From Roseiarcus sp963842835 (lineage in GTDB: Bacteria; Pseudomonadota; Alphaproteobacteria; Rhizobiales; Beijerinckiaceae): 64,000 nt of DNA. The stretch covers positions 186,001 through 250,000 of the forward strand of contig CAWJIB010000005.1 of the NCBI GenBank assembly GCA_963842835.1. Direction: 5' to 3'. The translations under genes were made by a program, and so were the position numbers. The notes under the pieces were generated by a model. That model was not told where the DNA came from. It did no database searches and saw nothing but the letters and a program-made list of their open reading frames with translations. This document shows, piece after piece, positions 27,197 to 36,373 of this stretch (positions are counted from its first letter, which is position 1; every line of letters begins with the position of its first letter).

Positions 27197-27313
27197 CAAC
27201 GCGCCTCGATCCTCTGGCCGGGGCGAGCCTTTGCCACGAAAGGCCCCTCGCCCGCAAGCACCGAGCGGCGGAACTCGCGAAAAGCGACGAGCCGATCTTT
27301 GCGAGACTCGGCA

Positions 27314-28144
27314 TTAAACGTCGACGGCCTTATCCGCGAGAATCTGGTTCATGTCGCGCGCCGGCTCTGCGCAGCCGGCCTCGCCGACGATGCGCGCGGG
27401 AACGCCCGCGACCGTCTTGTTGTGCGGCACCGAGGCGAGCACGACCGAGCCCGCCGCGACGCGCGCGCAATGGCCGACTTCGATATTGCCGAGGATTTTC
27501 GCGCCCGCTCCGATCAGCACGCCCCAGCGGATCTTCGGATGACGGTCGCCGGTCTCCTTACCGGTGCCGCCCAGGGTGACGCCCTGCAGGATCGATACGT
27601 CGTCGTCGATGACCGTCGTCTCCCCGACCACCAGACCCGTCGCGTGATCGAGAAAGATTCCTTTGCCGATGCGCGCGGCCGGATTGATATCGACGCCGAA
27701 AGCCGCCGAGACGCGGCTCTGCAGATAGAGCGCGAAATCGCGCCGGCCCGAGCGCAACAACGCGTGGGCGAGCCGATAGGCCTGCAAGGCGTGGAAGCCC
27801 TTGAAATAGAGCAGCGGCTCCATCAGCCGGAGGCAGGCCGGATCGCGGTCCAGCACCGCGATGATGTCGGCGCGGAAAGCCTCGCCGATCGAGGAATCGC
27901 GGGAAACGACGTCTTCATAGACCTGGCGGATCAGCGCGCTCGGCGCATCGGCGTGATCGAGACGCTCGGCGACGCGATGAACGATCGCGCCCTCCAGCGT
28001 GTCATGATTGAGGATCGCCGTCATGAGGAAGGACGCCAAGGCCGGATCGTTGCGCGCCGCCTCCTCCGCCTCGATACGGATGCGCGCGAAGATTGGATCG
28101 TTGCGGCCGAGCCCGACCAGACGGGCGGTTGAACCATGCGCCAT
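27314..28144 (-). CDS. cysE: Serine O-acetyltransferase
   Basis: CysE acetylates serine for cysteine synthesis. The 276-residue protein has the helical N-terminal domain (SFLMTAILNHDTLEGAIVHRVAERL), then the hexapeptide beta-helix (GIFLDHATGLVVGETTVI, GKETGDRHPKIRWGVLIGAG). His in DHATG and RHPK match the active site. I chose ATG at 28144 over an upstream TTG because a GGAGG site sits six bases before it. It is followed by DUF3126 on the same strand. Confidence 0.96.
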   Translation of the reverse strand: MAHGSTARLVGLGRNDPIFARIRIEAEEAARNDPALASFLMTAILNHDTLEGAIVHRVAERLDHADAPSALIRQVYEDVVSRDSSIGEAFRADIIAVLDRDPACLRLMEPLLYFKGFHALQAYRLAHALLRSGRRDFALYLQSRVSAAFGVDINPAARIGKGIFLDHATGLVVGETTVIDDDVSILQGVTLGGTGKETGDRHPKIRWGVLIGAGAKILGNIEVGHCARVAAGSVVLASVPHNKTVAGVPARIVGEAGCAEPARDMNQILADKAVDV

Positions 28145-28217
28145 CGCAGCCTCCGGCGTTACCAAAAGAAGAAGTTAGCACGAAAACGTCGGGCGTCGAA
28201 ATAGACCCGCCGGCGGC

Positions 28218-28796
28218 TCAGCCCCGCTCGCCTTGCCCCGCGAGCGCGGCGCGGTCCGGCCACATGCGCGCGAAGATTTCGTCGCGTTTGACCCAGCGAT
28301 GCCATGCGACCGCCGCCAGATGAAGCGCGAGAATCGCGCCGATTGTCCAGGCGAGCCGATAGTGCGCCTGGCCGGCCCAATGCGCGAGCGCCTTGTCCTG
28401 CGGCGCGAAATTGGGCCAGGCGAACAGGCCGAACCACGACAGCTCGTGGCCGCCAGCCGCCGAATTGACGTAGCCGCTGACGGGAAGCGCGATCATCAGC
28501 GCGTAGAGCGCGAAATGGGCGGCGTGCGCGGCCGCGCGCGTCGAGGCCGGCAGCGCCGCGGCATAGGACGGCGCGCCGGCGACGGCGCGATAGCCGATCC
28601 GTAGGACGCCCAGGACCACCGCGCTCATGCCGAGAGATTTGTGCAGCGTCAGCAATTCGACGCGCGGCGACGTGTGCGGCGGCAGCAACGACGCGGTGAC
28701 GCCGATGACGATGGCGAGAAGGATCACCGCCGCCATGATCCAGTGAAACGCCCGCTGCAGGGCGTCATAGGATTGAGGAATCGGCCTTGCGGCCAT
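28218..28796 (-). CDS. Cytochrome b561 family protein
   Basis: The 192-residue membrane protein has four hydrophobic segments. Histidines are placed as in bacterial cytochrome b561 (CybB-type): His18 in RAFHWIMAAVILLAIVIG, a second in LLTLHKSLGM, and further ones in HAAHFALYALMIALPVSGYV and HYRLAWTIGAILALHLAAVAWH. It probably binds two b hemes and moves electrons between quinol and a periplasmic or membrane acceptor. The partner is not evident from the neighbours. Confidence 0.88.
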   Translation of the reverse strand: MAARPIPQSYDALQRAFHWIMAAVILLAIVIGVTASLLPPHTSPRVELLTLHKSLGMSAVVLGVLRIGYRAVAGAPSYAAALPASTRAAAHAAHFALYALMIALPVSGYVNSAAGGHELSWFGLFAWPNFAPQDKALAHWAGQAHYRLAWTIGAILALHLAAVAWHRWVKRDEIFARMWPDRAALAGQGERG

Positions 28797-28903
28797 GGCC
28801 GGGCCCCGCTGCGCGCGACCCCGATCGGCCGCGCTTTCGCCGGCGGCGATATCGCGTCAACTCGACAAAAATGCGGCGCGCCGACGCGGGCCGACCCGCC
28901 TCG

Positions 28904-29677
28904 TCAGTCGATGATGGCGACGGCCCGCGTCCAGCCGGCGGAGGCCCGCTCGATCTTGACGGGAAAGCACGAGACCGTGAATCCGGTCGAGGGCAGCGCT
29001 TCGAGATTATGCAGTTTCTCGATATGGCAATAGCCGATATGCCGCCCGGCCTTGTGCCCCTCCCAGATCAGCGAGGCGTCGTGCGTCTGCGCGTAGCGCT
29101 TGGCGGTATGGACGAACGGCGCGTCCCAGCTCCAGCCGTCGATGCCGGTCAGGCGCACGCCGCGCTCGAGCAGATAGAGCGTCGCCGCCGCCCCCATGCC
29201 GCAGCCCGAGGCGACATAGTCGGGGCGGCCGTATTTCGCGCCGGCGCTGGTGTTGACCAGCACGATGTCGAGCGGCCTCAGCGTATGGCCGATGCGCTTC
29301 AACTCCGCCTCGACGTCGGCGGCGGTCGCGACATAGCCGTCGGGGAAATGGCGGAAGTCGAGCTTCACCCCGCTCTGGAAGCACCATTCGAGCGGCACTT
29401 CGTCGATCGTCGCCGAGCGCTCGCCATTGTTCATGGTGGGATGAAAATGCCAGGGCGCATCGAGGTGCGTGCCGTTGTGCGTCGAGAGCTGAACGCGCTC
29501 GACCGCCCAGCCCTGCCCGTCCGGCAGATCCTCGGCCTTCAGTCCGGGAAAGAACGGCAAAATCTGCGGCAGGCTCTGCTTGTGATCGATGTATTCGATC
29601 TTGGGCCCATGTCCCGGCGGATCGGCCGCGACGTCGTTTTGCAGCGGCACGGAAATGTCGATCAGGCGACGCGTCAT
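28904..29677 (-). CDS. Cyclase family hydrolase (PF04199, kynurenine-formamidase-like)
   Basis: The 257-residue protein carries the metal-binding signature STHNGTHLDAPWHFHP (about residues 65-80) of the family that includes kynurenine formamidase and isatin hydrolase, enzymes that open amide or lactam bonds with Mn/Zn. LTGIDGWSWDAPF and SCFPVKI near the C-terminus also fit. It lies 36 bases downstream of the FAH-family gene on the same strand, so the two probably form one operon acting on consecutive steps of a ring catabolism. The substrate is unknown. Confidence 0.87.
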   Translation of the reverse strand: MTRRLIDISVPLQNDVAADPPGHGPKIEYIDHKQSLPQILPFFPGLKAEDLPDGQGWAVERVQLSTHNGTHLDAPWHFHPTMNNGERSATIDEVPLEWCFQSGVKLDFRHFPDGYVATAADVEAELKRIGHTLRPLDIVLVNTSAGAKYGRPDYVASGCGMGAAATLYLLERGVRLTGIDGWSWDAPFVHTAKRYAQTHDASLIWEGHKAGRHIGYCHIEKLHNLEALPSTGFTVSCFPVKIERASAGWTRAVAIID

Positions 29678-29713
29678 TTCTTGTTCCTCCCTCGGCCGGC
29701 TTCGGCGCTCGGA

Positions 29714-30706
29714 TCAGCGCGGGCTCTGGCGCAGCACCTTGTTGCGCAGGACGCCTATTCTTTCCACTTCGAGCTCGATCACGTCGCCGCTTTCGAGAAA
29801 CCGGCCTGTCTCGAGCCCGCAGCATCCGCCCACGGTCCCCGAGCCGAAGAATTCGCCGGCGTGAATCGTTTCGTCCTGCGACGCATAGGCCAGAATCTCC
29901 TCGAAGGAAAACAGCATGCCGCTGGTGTCGGCGCTGGCGCGCGTCTCGCCGTTGACGCGCACGCCGACGCGCAGAGCCTGCGGATCGCCGATCTCGTCGG
30001 GCGTGACGAGGCACGGGCCGAGAACATTGCCGCCGTCGAAGCTCTTGCCTTTGGCGGGACCGAGCCGCCCCTGCATCTCCACGGCCTGCCGGTCGCGCGC
30101 GGAGAAGTCGTTGAAGATCGTGTAGCCGAAAATATGGCCGCCGGCCTCGCCGAGCGGGATATTGGCGCGCGTGCGCCGCGTCACGATCCCGAACTCCAGT
30201 TCGTAATCCATGACCTCGCTGTAGCGCGGCCACATCACCGTCGTGTTGGTTCCCGCCACGGTGAAGCGGTTGGTGATGTAATAGATGGGAACGCGCCGAT
30301 AAACTTCCGCCAATTCGCCGAGCGGCGCCTGCAGCGCCGCCCGGTACGCCGCCTCTCCGCCCTCGCGGCGCGCCTGCAACGCTTGCGAGCCGCGCGCGGA
30401 CTGGCGGATATGGGCGGCGAACGACATCGCGTCGCGCATTTGCCGCGGCTCGGGCAACGGCGCGAGAATTTCGACCGACTCGGTGGCGACGGAAAGATCG
30501 TCCTCGCCGCCGCGCTTGTCGAACAAGCGGCGCGCGAGATCGAGCCCGGCTTCGTCGGCGTCGATCAGAGCGAGCATCGAAGCGAACGGCGCCGCCGAGA
30601 CGCCCTCGCGCCGCGCCGCAGCCTCCAGATCGAACTGCCTCGCGTCGCCCGCATGCGCCAGCCCGACGCGCGCGCTCCCGCCCTGGCGATAAGTCGTGAG
30701 CTTCAC
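29714..30706 (-). CDS. Fumarylacetoacetate hydrolase family protein
   Basis: The 330-residue protein matches the FAH C-terminal hydrolase fold, with the metal-ligand segment SEVMDYELEFGIVTRR and with GYTIFNDFSARDRQ, FFGSGTVGGCCGLE and LESGDVIELEVERIG. Family members cleave C-C bonds of acylpyruvates or decarboxylate ring-cleavage products. Gene order and spacing put it in one operon with the cyclase gene, divergent from the ABC transporter across a 106-base AT-rich region. The specific substrate cannot be inferred from sequence. Confidence 0.88.
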   Translation of the reverse strand: MKLTTYRQGGSARVGLAHAGDARQFDLEAAARREGVSAAPFASMLALIDADEAGLDLARRLFDKRGGEDDLSVATESVEILAPLPEPRQMRDAMSFAAHIRQSARGSQALQARREGGEAAYRAALQAPLGELAEVYRRVPIYYITNRFTVAGTNTTVMWPRYSEVMDYELEFGIVTRRTRANIPLGEAGGHIFGYTIFNDFSARDRQAVEMQGRLGPAKGKSFDGGNVLGPCLVTPDEIGDPQALRVGVRVNGETRASADTSGMLFSFEEILAYASQDETIHAGEFFGSGTVGGCCGLETGRFLESGDVIELEVERIGVLRNKVLRQSPR

Positions 30707-30741
30707 CGGTTCCCTCCCCTTGCCATTCCTAAAAATATATA

Positions 30742-30759
30742 CGATACTATTTTTTATCG
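30742..30759. promoter_or_regulatory. Candidate GntR operator in the divergent promoter region
   Basis: CGATA (30742-30746) and TATCG (30755-30759) form an inverted repeat with an 8-base AT-rich spacer, inside a strikingly AT-rich stretch (about 30729-30766) between the FAH gene and the ABC operon. A GntR/FCD regulator is encoded as the second gene of that operon, so autoregulation and co-regulation of both sides are likely. The site assignment is inference. Confidence 0.4.
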
Positions 30760-30812
30760 ATAATCAAGAGCGGCGCGGCGAAGGCGCTTGCGGGTCGGGG
30801 AGGAGCGAGACA

Positions 30813-31835
30813 ATGACGAGGCATATCGAATTTGGCAAAGCCCAAATCGGTTTCGACAAAGCCAAGGCGAGCGGCGCCCGCAAAGCCGGCGGGCGGGCGG
30901 CTCATTTCTGGCGCACGGGACTCTTCGGCGCAGCCTTGGCCTTTTGCGCCGTTGGCGGCGCGGCGGCCGACGGCGCCAAGGTGCATATCGCCTGCACCGC
31001 GACGTCCGACTGCGCCTCCGCGATGGTGGCCCGCGACGAGGGCATCTTCGCCAAGCACGGGCTCGACGTCGACATGACGCTGATCGGCATCAACACCAAC
31101 ATCCCGCCGGCGATCGTCTCCAATTCGATCCAGATCGGCGGCCCGACGGCGCCGGTCTTCCTGCAAGCCGTCGATGGCGGGCTGGATCTCGTCACGATCG
31201 ACGGCGCCTCGGCGATGGACCCCGTCGCCAACGGCTTGCTCGCCGCTTTCGCCCGTAACGGCGTCACGATCAAGGAAGCCAAGGATTTCGTCGGCAAGAA
31301 GGTCGGCGCGCCCGGCATCGGCGCGTTCCTGCACGTGCTGTTCCGCAAATGGCTGATGGAGAAGGGCGTCGATCCCAAAAGCGTGAACTTCATCGAAATC
31401 ACGTTCCCGACCCAGAACGACGCGCTGAAATCGGGCGCCGTCGACGCCGTGCTGACGGCCGAGCCGTTCGTATCGCGCATGACGGCCGCGGGGACGGGTT
31501 CGGTCGCGGTGCGTTACGCGGCGGAACTCGCGCGCACCGAGCCGATTATTTCCTACGTCTCGACGCGCAGCTTCGCCGAAAAGAATCCCGAGGTCGTCAA
31601 GGCCTTCCGCGAATCGATCGCGGAAGCGGCCGTCATCGTCAATTCCGATCGCGAAAAGGCGAGCGCGGCGATTTCAAAATTCACCAAGATGCCGATCGAG
31701 ATCGTCAGGACGTCGCGCCCCAGTCTCGCGACGCCGCAATTGAAGGCGAGCGACTTCGCGTGGTGGGTCGAAGTGATGAAACAGCAGGACATGCTGCAAA
31801 CCACGATCGACGCGTCCAAGCTCGTCTGGCCGTGA
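30813..31835 (+). CDS. ABC transporter substrate-binding protein (NitT/TauT/SsuA type)
   Basis: The 340-residue protein starts after a strong GGGGAGGAG site. It has a long basic N-terminal region followed by a signal peptide core (FGAALAFCAVGGAAADG). The mature part shows the NMT1/SsuA-like fold (ARDEGIFAKHGLDVDMTLI, KKVGAPGIGAFLHVLFRKWL, AVDAVLTAEPFVSRM). It delivers an unknown small organic ligand to the permeases encoded downstream. The stop overlaps the GntR GTG (GTGA), so the operon is translationally coupled. Confidence 0.9.
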   Translation: MTRHIEFGKAQIGFDKAKASGARKAGGRAAHFWRTGLFGAALAFCAVGGAAADGAKVHIACTATSDCASAMVARDEGIFAKHGLDVDMTLIGINTNIPPAIVSNSIQIGGPTAPVFLQAVDGGLDLVTIDGASAMDPVANGLLAAFARNGVTIKEAKDFVGKKVGAPGIGAFLHVLFRKWLMEKGVDPKSVNFIEITFPTQNDALKSGAVDAVLTAEPFVSRMTAAGTGSVAVRYAAELARTEPIISYVSTRSFAEKNPEVVKAFRESIAEAAVIVNSDREKASAAISKFTKMPIEIVRTSRPSLATPQLKASDFAWWVEVMKQQDMLQTTIDASKLVWP

Positions 31836-32530
31836 CGCCCAGCGCTTCCGACGCTCCGAGCGCAGGCGCCGATACGCTGAGCGAGCGCGCCGCGGCGCTC
31901 GTCGAGGCCGACATCGTTTCCGGCGCCCTGGCGCCGGGAGCGCGGCTCGGCATCGCCGAACGCGCGGCCCATTACGGCATCGGCGCGACGCCGCTGCGCG
32001 AGGGCCTTTCGCGGCTCGTCGCGCGCGGCCTCGTCGATGCGATCGGACAGCGCGGCTTCCGCGTCAAGGAGATCTCGCGCGACGATCTCGCCGACATCGT
32101 GCGGATTCGCTCCCTGATCGAATGCGAGGCGTTGCGGCTGAGCATGGCCGCGGGGCGCGGCGAATGGGAAGGCGCAATCGTCGCCGCCCTGCACCGGCTC
32201 AAGCTCTATGTCCGGCAAGCCGGCCGCGACTTCGGCGAAGGCCGCCCGGAATTCGACGCGCTCCACAAGAGCTTCCACGCCTCGCTGATCGCCGCCTGCG
32301 GCTCGCCGCGCATGCTCGCCGCCTTTTCCGATCTCTACGATCAAGCCTATCGCTATCGCCGTCTGATGATGGCGAAACTGGCCGACCCCGAGGAATTCCT
32401 CAGAGAACACGAAGCGATCGCCGATCTGGCCATCGCGCGCGCCGGCGAGAAGGCGTGCGCCGAGCTCGCCGCGCATATCGCCTCGACCCTGACGCATGTC
32501 TACGCCGAGGGCGCTGGAGTCTCGACATGA
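31832..32530 (+). CDS. GntR family transcriptional regulator (FCD type)
   Basis: The 232-residue protein has an N-terminal winged-helix DNA-binding domain (about 12-75: LVEADIVSGALAPGARLGIAERAAHYGIGATPLREGLSRLVARGLV) and a C-terminal all-helical FCD ligand domain (about 85-215: DIVRIRSLIECEALRLSM, FHASLIAACGSPRMLAAF). It starts at a GTG overlapping the stop of the binding-protein gene and ends in an ATGA overlap with the ATPase gene. Its location inside the transport operon suggests it senses the transported compound or a product and acts at the divergent AT-rich region upstream. Confidence 0.92.
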   Translation: MTPSASDAPSAGADTLSERAAALVEADIVSGALAPGARLGIAERAAHYGIGATPLREGLSRLVARGLVDAIGQRGFRVKEISRDDLADIVRIRSLIECEALRLSMAAGRGEWEGAIVAALHRLKLYVRQAGRDFGEGRPEFDALHKSFHASLIAACGSPRMLAAFSDLYDQAYRYRRLMMAKLADPEEFLREHEAIADLAIARAGEKACAELAAHIASTLTHVYAEGAGVST

Positions 32531-33312
32531 CCGCCGGCGCCGCGCCCCTGATCGCCTTCCGCGAAGTCGATCTCGCTTTCGGCCCGCACCTGGTGCTGGG
32601 CAAACTGTCGTTCGAAATTCGTCGCGGCGAAATCGTCTGCATCGTCGGCCCGTCGGGAAGCGGCAAAACCACGGCGCTGCGCGTGGCGGCCGGACTGATC
32701 GCGCCGACCGGCGGAATCGTCGCCTTCGACGGCGCGCCGATGAAAGGGCCGCGGCGCGACGTGGCGGTCGTCTTTCAGGACTACGCGAAGGCGCTGTTGC
32801 CGTGGCGGACCGCGGCGGGCAACGTCTCGCTCGCGCTGGAGGCGGCCGGCGCGCCGCGCCGCGAGCGGCCGGAGCGCATCGCCGCCCTGCTCAAGAAGGT
32901 CGGCCTGCCCGACCACGGGCGCAAGTTCCCCGCGCAAATGTCCGGCGGCATGCAGCAGAGGCTGCAGATCGCACGCTGTCTCGCGCAGGAGCCCGCCGCG
33001 CTGTTGATGGACGAACCGTTCGGCTCGCTCGACGCGATGACCCGCCAGGGCCTGCAGGACGAGATGCTGGCGATCGCCAAGGCGAGCGGCGCGACCATCT
33101 TCTTCGTCACGCACGACCTCGAAGAGGCGATCTATCTCGGCGACCGCGTCATCGGCCTTGCGCCGCACCCCGGCCGCATCGGCATCGAGCTCAAAATCGC
33201 CCTGCCGCGTCCGCGCGATCAGGTCGCGACGCGCGAAAGCGGCGAATTCCTGCGCCTGCGGCGCGAACTCTACGACTTCATCCGCGGCGCCGAGAGCGGA
33301 GGGCCGCCTTGA
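32527..33312 (+). CDS. ABC transporter ATP-binding protein (NitT/TauT type)
   Basis: The 261-residue ATPase has Walker A GPSGSGKTT (41-49), a Q-loop in VAVVFQDYAKALLPW, signature MSGGMQQRLQIARCL, Walker B ALLMDEPFGSLD and the switch histidine in FFVTHDLEEA. These are the marks of the SsuB/TauB/NrtD family. Its start overlaps the GntR gene by ATGA, and its end overlaps the TTG of the first permease. It energises import by the two permeases that follow. Confidence 0.94.
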   Translation: MTAGAAPLIAFREVDLAFGPHLVLGKLSFEIRRGEIVCIVGPSGSGKTTALRVAAGLIAPTGGIVAFDGAPMKGPRRDVAVVFQDYAKALLPWRTAAGNVSLALEAAGAPRRERPERIAALLKKVGLPDHGRKFPAQMSGGMQQRLQIARCLAQEPAALLMDEPFGSLDAMTRQGLQDEMLAIAKASGATIFFVTHDLEEAIYLGDRVIGLAPHPGRIGIELKIALPRPRDQVATRESGEFLRLRRELYDFIRGAESGGPP

Positions 33313-34064
33313 AATCCTGGCGCGCGCTCGCCTTGCCCGTGGCGTTGCTGGTCCTGGCCGAGATCGGCGGCCGCGCCGCGGCGCCGAGCGACACCGTCGC
33401 GCCGCCTTCCGCCGTCGCCGCGGCGCTCGTCGCGGGGCTCGCCGACGGCTCGTTGCTGGCGGCCACGCGCGACACGCTCGCCAGCGCCTTCGGCGGCCTT
33501 GCGATCGGCGCCGCTCTCGGCCTGACGCTCGGCGTGCTGTTCGGCAGCGTCAAGAGCCTCGACCGGCTGATGGAGCTCGCGGTCGAATTGCTGCGGCCGA
33601 TCCCCTCGGTCGCGGTGATCCCGATCGCGCTGGTGGCGCTGGGCTTCGGCTATCGGCTGGAAATCGCCATCGTCTCCTTCGCCTGCCTCTGGCCGCTGCT
33701 GGTGCTGTCGCGCGCCGCGGTCGTCGGCGTCGAACCGCGCCTGATCGAAGTGGCGCGCGTTTTGCGCCTCGGGCCGATCGCCCGGGTCGTCAAGATCATC
33801 GCGCCCGCCGCCCTGCCGCGCATTTTCGTCGCCTTTCGCCTCGCCGCCGGCATTTCGCTCGTCGTCGCCGTCACGGTCGAGATCGCCGTCAATCCGATGG
33901 GCCTCGGCTACGGCATCATGACGGCCGGCCAGGCCCTTCGGCCCGACGCGATGCTCGCCTATCTCCTGTGGATCGGCATCGTCGGCTTTTCCCTCAACGC
34001 CGCGCTGGTTTTCGCGCAGAACCGTCTTTTCGGTCACGCCGCGCGCGTCTCGGGGGCGCCATGA
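33309..34064 (+). CDS. ABC transporter permease, first of two
   Basis: The 251-residue membrane protein has about six hydrophobic segments. The EAA-like coupling loop is seen in VVGVEPRLIEVARVLRLGPIARVVKIIAPAALPRI, typical of SsuC/TauC permeases. The start is a TTG overlapping the ATPase stop, preceded by GGAGGG. It overlaps the second permease gene by ATGA. Two non-identical permeases imply a heterodimeric channel. Confidence 0.92.
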   Translation: MKSWRALALPVALLVLAEIGGRAAAPSDTVAPPSAVAAALVAGLADGSLLAATRDTLASAFGGLAIGAALGLTLGVLFGSVKSLDRLMELAVELLRPIPSVAVIPIALVALGFGYRLEIAIVSFACLWPLLVLSRAAVVGVEPRLIEVARVLRLGPIARVVKIIAPAALPRIFVAFRLAAGISLVVAVTVEIAVNPMGLGYGIMTAGQALRPDAMLAYLLWIGIVGFSLNAALVFAQNRLFGHAARVSGAP

Positions 34065-34855
34065 GAGCCTTCGCCTGGAAAGCCTTCGCCGGGGAGGCCT
34101 TCGCCTGGCGCCTGGCGAGCCTCGCCGTCGTCGCCGCCGCGATCCTGGCCTGGCGGGAGATCGCTGCGCTGAAACTCGTTTCTCCCGTCTTCCTGCCTGC
34201 TCCGGATCGCGCCTTCACCGCGCTGTGGCACGGTCTGGCCACGTCGGACCTCGCCGAGAAACTCGCCGGCACGGTCGAACACATGCTCGCCGGCTGGCTG
34301 CTCGCCTCGACGGTGGGAATTGTGCTGGGCGCCCTGATCGGCTCCTCGGGACACGTGCGCGCCTACGTCGCCCCGACCCTCGAATTCTTAAGGCCCCTGC
34401 CCGCCTCGGCGGTCATCCCCGTGGCGATCGCGATCTTCGGCTATTCCAGCGCGATGGCGCTCGGCGTGATCGGCTTCGGCGCGGTCTGGCCGATGCTGCT
34501 GGCGACGATGCACGGTTTTGGCGCCGTCGAGCCGCGCCTCAAGGAAGTCGCGCGCGCTTTGGGGCTCACCGGCTTCGAAACGGCGATCAAGATTTCCCTG
34601 CCCTCGGCGATGCCGGACATTCTCGCGGGGTTGCGCCTCGGCCTCACCGTCGCGCTCATTCTGGCGGTGGTGTGCGAAATGATCGCCGGCCTCGACGGCC
34701 TCGGCCAATGGGTGCTGCTGGCGGCGCGCGCCTACCGCTCGGCGGATTTGTTCGCCGGCGTGATCCTGCTCGGCGGCGTCGGCGTCGTCGCCAATGCGAT
34801 GCTGTCGCTCGTAGAATCGCGCGCGCTGCGCTGGCGGGCGGCGCACGGGCGTTGA
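34061..34855 (+). CDS. ABC transporter permease, second of two
   Basis: The 264-residue membrane protein is homologous in layout to the preceding permease. Its coupling loop is FGAVEPRLKEVARALGLTGFETAIKISLPSAMPDI, and hydrophobic segments run throughout. The N-terminus is unusual, with a threefold AFAWKAF/AGEAFAWR-like repetition coming from short DNA repeats at 34066-34110. It is the last gene of the five-gene operon and converges on the deaminase gene with 33 bases between the stops. Confidence 0.92.
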   Translation: MRAFAWKAFAGEAFAWRLASLAVVAAAILAWREIAALKLVSPVFLPAPDRAFTALWHGLATSDLAEKLAGTVEHMLAGWLLASTVGIVLGALIGSSGHVRAYVAPTLEFLRPLPASAVIPVAIAIFGYSSAMALGVIGFGAVWPMLLATMHGFGAVEPRLKEVARALGLTGFETAIKISLPSAMPDILAGLRLGLTVALILAVVCEMIAGLDGLGQWVLLAARAYRSADLFAGVILLGGVGVVANAMLSLVESRALRWRAAHGR

Positions 34856-34888
34856 CGGCCGAAAAGCCCCCGCCGCCGCGCCGCGCCG

Positions 34889-36220
34889 TCAGGCGAAATC
34901 GCGCGCCGCGGCGCGATGTTCGGCCATCAGCGCGGCGAGGTCGACGCCAACCGGAGCGCCGTCGACGACGCGCCAGGCGCCCGCGACCATAACCCGGTCG
35001 GCGCGATGCGCGCCGCACAGGACCAGCGCGGCGAGCGGATCGTGCGCGCCGCTGAAACGCGGCTCGTCGAGCGTGAACAGCGCGAGATCGGCCTGATAGC
35101 CCGGCGCAATGCGCCCGATGTCGTCGCGCGCCAGACAGCGCGCCGAGCCCTCGCTCGCCCAACGCAGCACGTCGAGATGCGTCACCGCCGAAGCGCCGTA
35201 GCGCAGGCGGCCGATCATCAGCGCATGGCGCAGCGCCTCCATCATGTTGGAGGAATCGTTGGAGGCCGAACCGTCGACGCCGAGACCGACGGGCGCGCCG
35301 GCCGCCTCCAACTCGCAAGTCGGACAAATCCCCGAGGCGAGCACCATGTTCGAGGCCGCGCAATGACAGACTCCAACGCCCGCGCGCCCGAGCCGGCCGA
35401 TCTCCTCGGGGCTGAAATGAACGCCGTGCGCGAGCCACGTCCGCTTCGACATCCAGCCGGTCTCCTCCAGGAGATCGACCGGCCGCACGCCGTACATGTC
35501 CAAGCAGAAGCGCTCTTCGTCCTTCGTCTCGCAGAGATGGGTGTGCAACTGGCAATCGTAGCGCTCGGCGAGCCGCGCAGTCTCGCTCATCAGCGGCTTG
35601 TCGATCGAGAACGGCGAACAGGGCGCGAGCGCGATGCGAATTTGCGCGCCGGGCTTGGGATCGTGGAAGAGCTTCAGCACGCGCTCGCTGTCGGCCAGGA
35701 TCGCGTCTTCGTCCTGCACGACCGAATCGGGCGGCAGGCCGCCGTCCTTTTGGCCGCGGTTCATCGAGCCCCTCATCACCGTCATGCGCAGCCCGAGCGC
35801 GCGCGCCTCCTCGACCTCGATGTCGACGGCGTTTTCCAGCCCCTTGGAGAAGAGATAGTGATGATCCGCCGCGGTGGTGCAGCCCGACAGCATCAATTCG
35901 GTCAAGGCGAGGCGCACGGCGAGGCGAAGCTGATGCGGCTTCAACCGCGCCCAGATCGGATAGAGCGCCGTCAGCCAGGGGAACAATTCCCGGTTGATCG
36001 CCGCCGGGTGGGCGCGGGTCAGCGTCTGGAAGAAATGATGGTGGGTGTTGACGAGGCCCGGCAGCACGACATGGCGCGAGGCGTCGAAGACCGCCGCGAC
36101 CGGCGCCGTCGGCTCGCGTCCCGCAGCGACCGTCTGCGCGATGCGTCCGTCCTCGACGACGAGGCCGCGCTCGGCGTTTGTCGCGAATATGGCGAGCGGA
36201 TCCTTGATCCAGGTGCGCAT
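34889..36220 (-). CDS. 8-oxoguanine deaminase-like amidohydrolase
   Basis: The 443-residue protein belongs to the cytosine-deaminase/TrzN/8-oxoguanine-deaminase branch of the amidohydrolases. Metal ligands are visible in VLPGLVNTHHHFFQT (His60, His62), LHTHLCETKDEE and LAHGVHFSPEEI, with the catalytic Asp in GLGVDGSASNDSSNMMEA. The CETxxE segment is typical of 8-oxoguanine deaminase and related enzymes. It faces the ABC operon end to end, which suggests the transporter brings in a purine-like or triazine-like compound, an inference from position only. Confidence 0.85.
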   Translation of the reverse strand: MRTWIKDPLAIFATNAERGLVVEDGRIAQTVAAGREPTAPVAAVFDASRHVVLPGLVNTHHHFFQTLTRAHPAAINRELFPWLTALYPIWARLKPHQLRLAVRLALTELMLSGCTTAADHHYLFSKGLENAVDIEVEEARALGLRMTVMRGSMNRGQKDGGLPPDSVVQDEDAILADSERVLKLFHDPKPGAQIRIALAPCSPFSIDKPLMSETARLAERYDCQLHTHLCETKDEERFCLDMYGVRPVDLLEETGWMSKRTWLAHGVHFSPEEIGRLGRAGVGVCHCAASNMVLASGICPTCELEAAGAPVGLGVDGSASNDSSNMMEALRHALMIGRLRYGASAVTHLDVLRWASEGSARCLARDDIGRIAPGYQADLALFTLDEPRFSGAHDPLAALVLCGAHRADRVMVAGAWRVVDGAPVGVDLAALMAEHRAAARDFA

Positions 36221-36373
36221 GGCGTTCGTGAACCCTTGGCCGCGCGATCGACGCGATTGAGAGATGAATTCGCGGCAAAGGGACTATAGTGTCGCGAGCA
36301 GAACGACAAGCAATGGAGGAGGCCGCCTCGCGAATCGATTGCCCGGCGGCGTTGCAACCCTTAGGTTCGCGGC

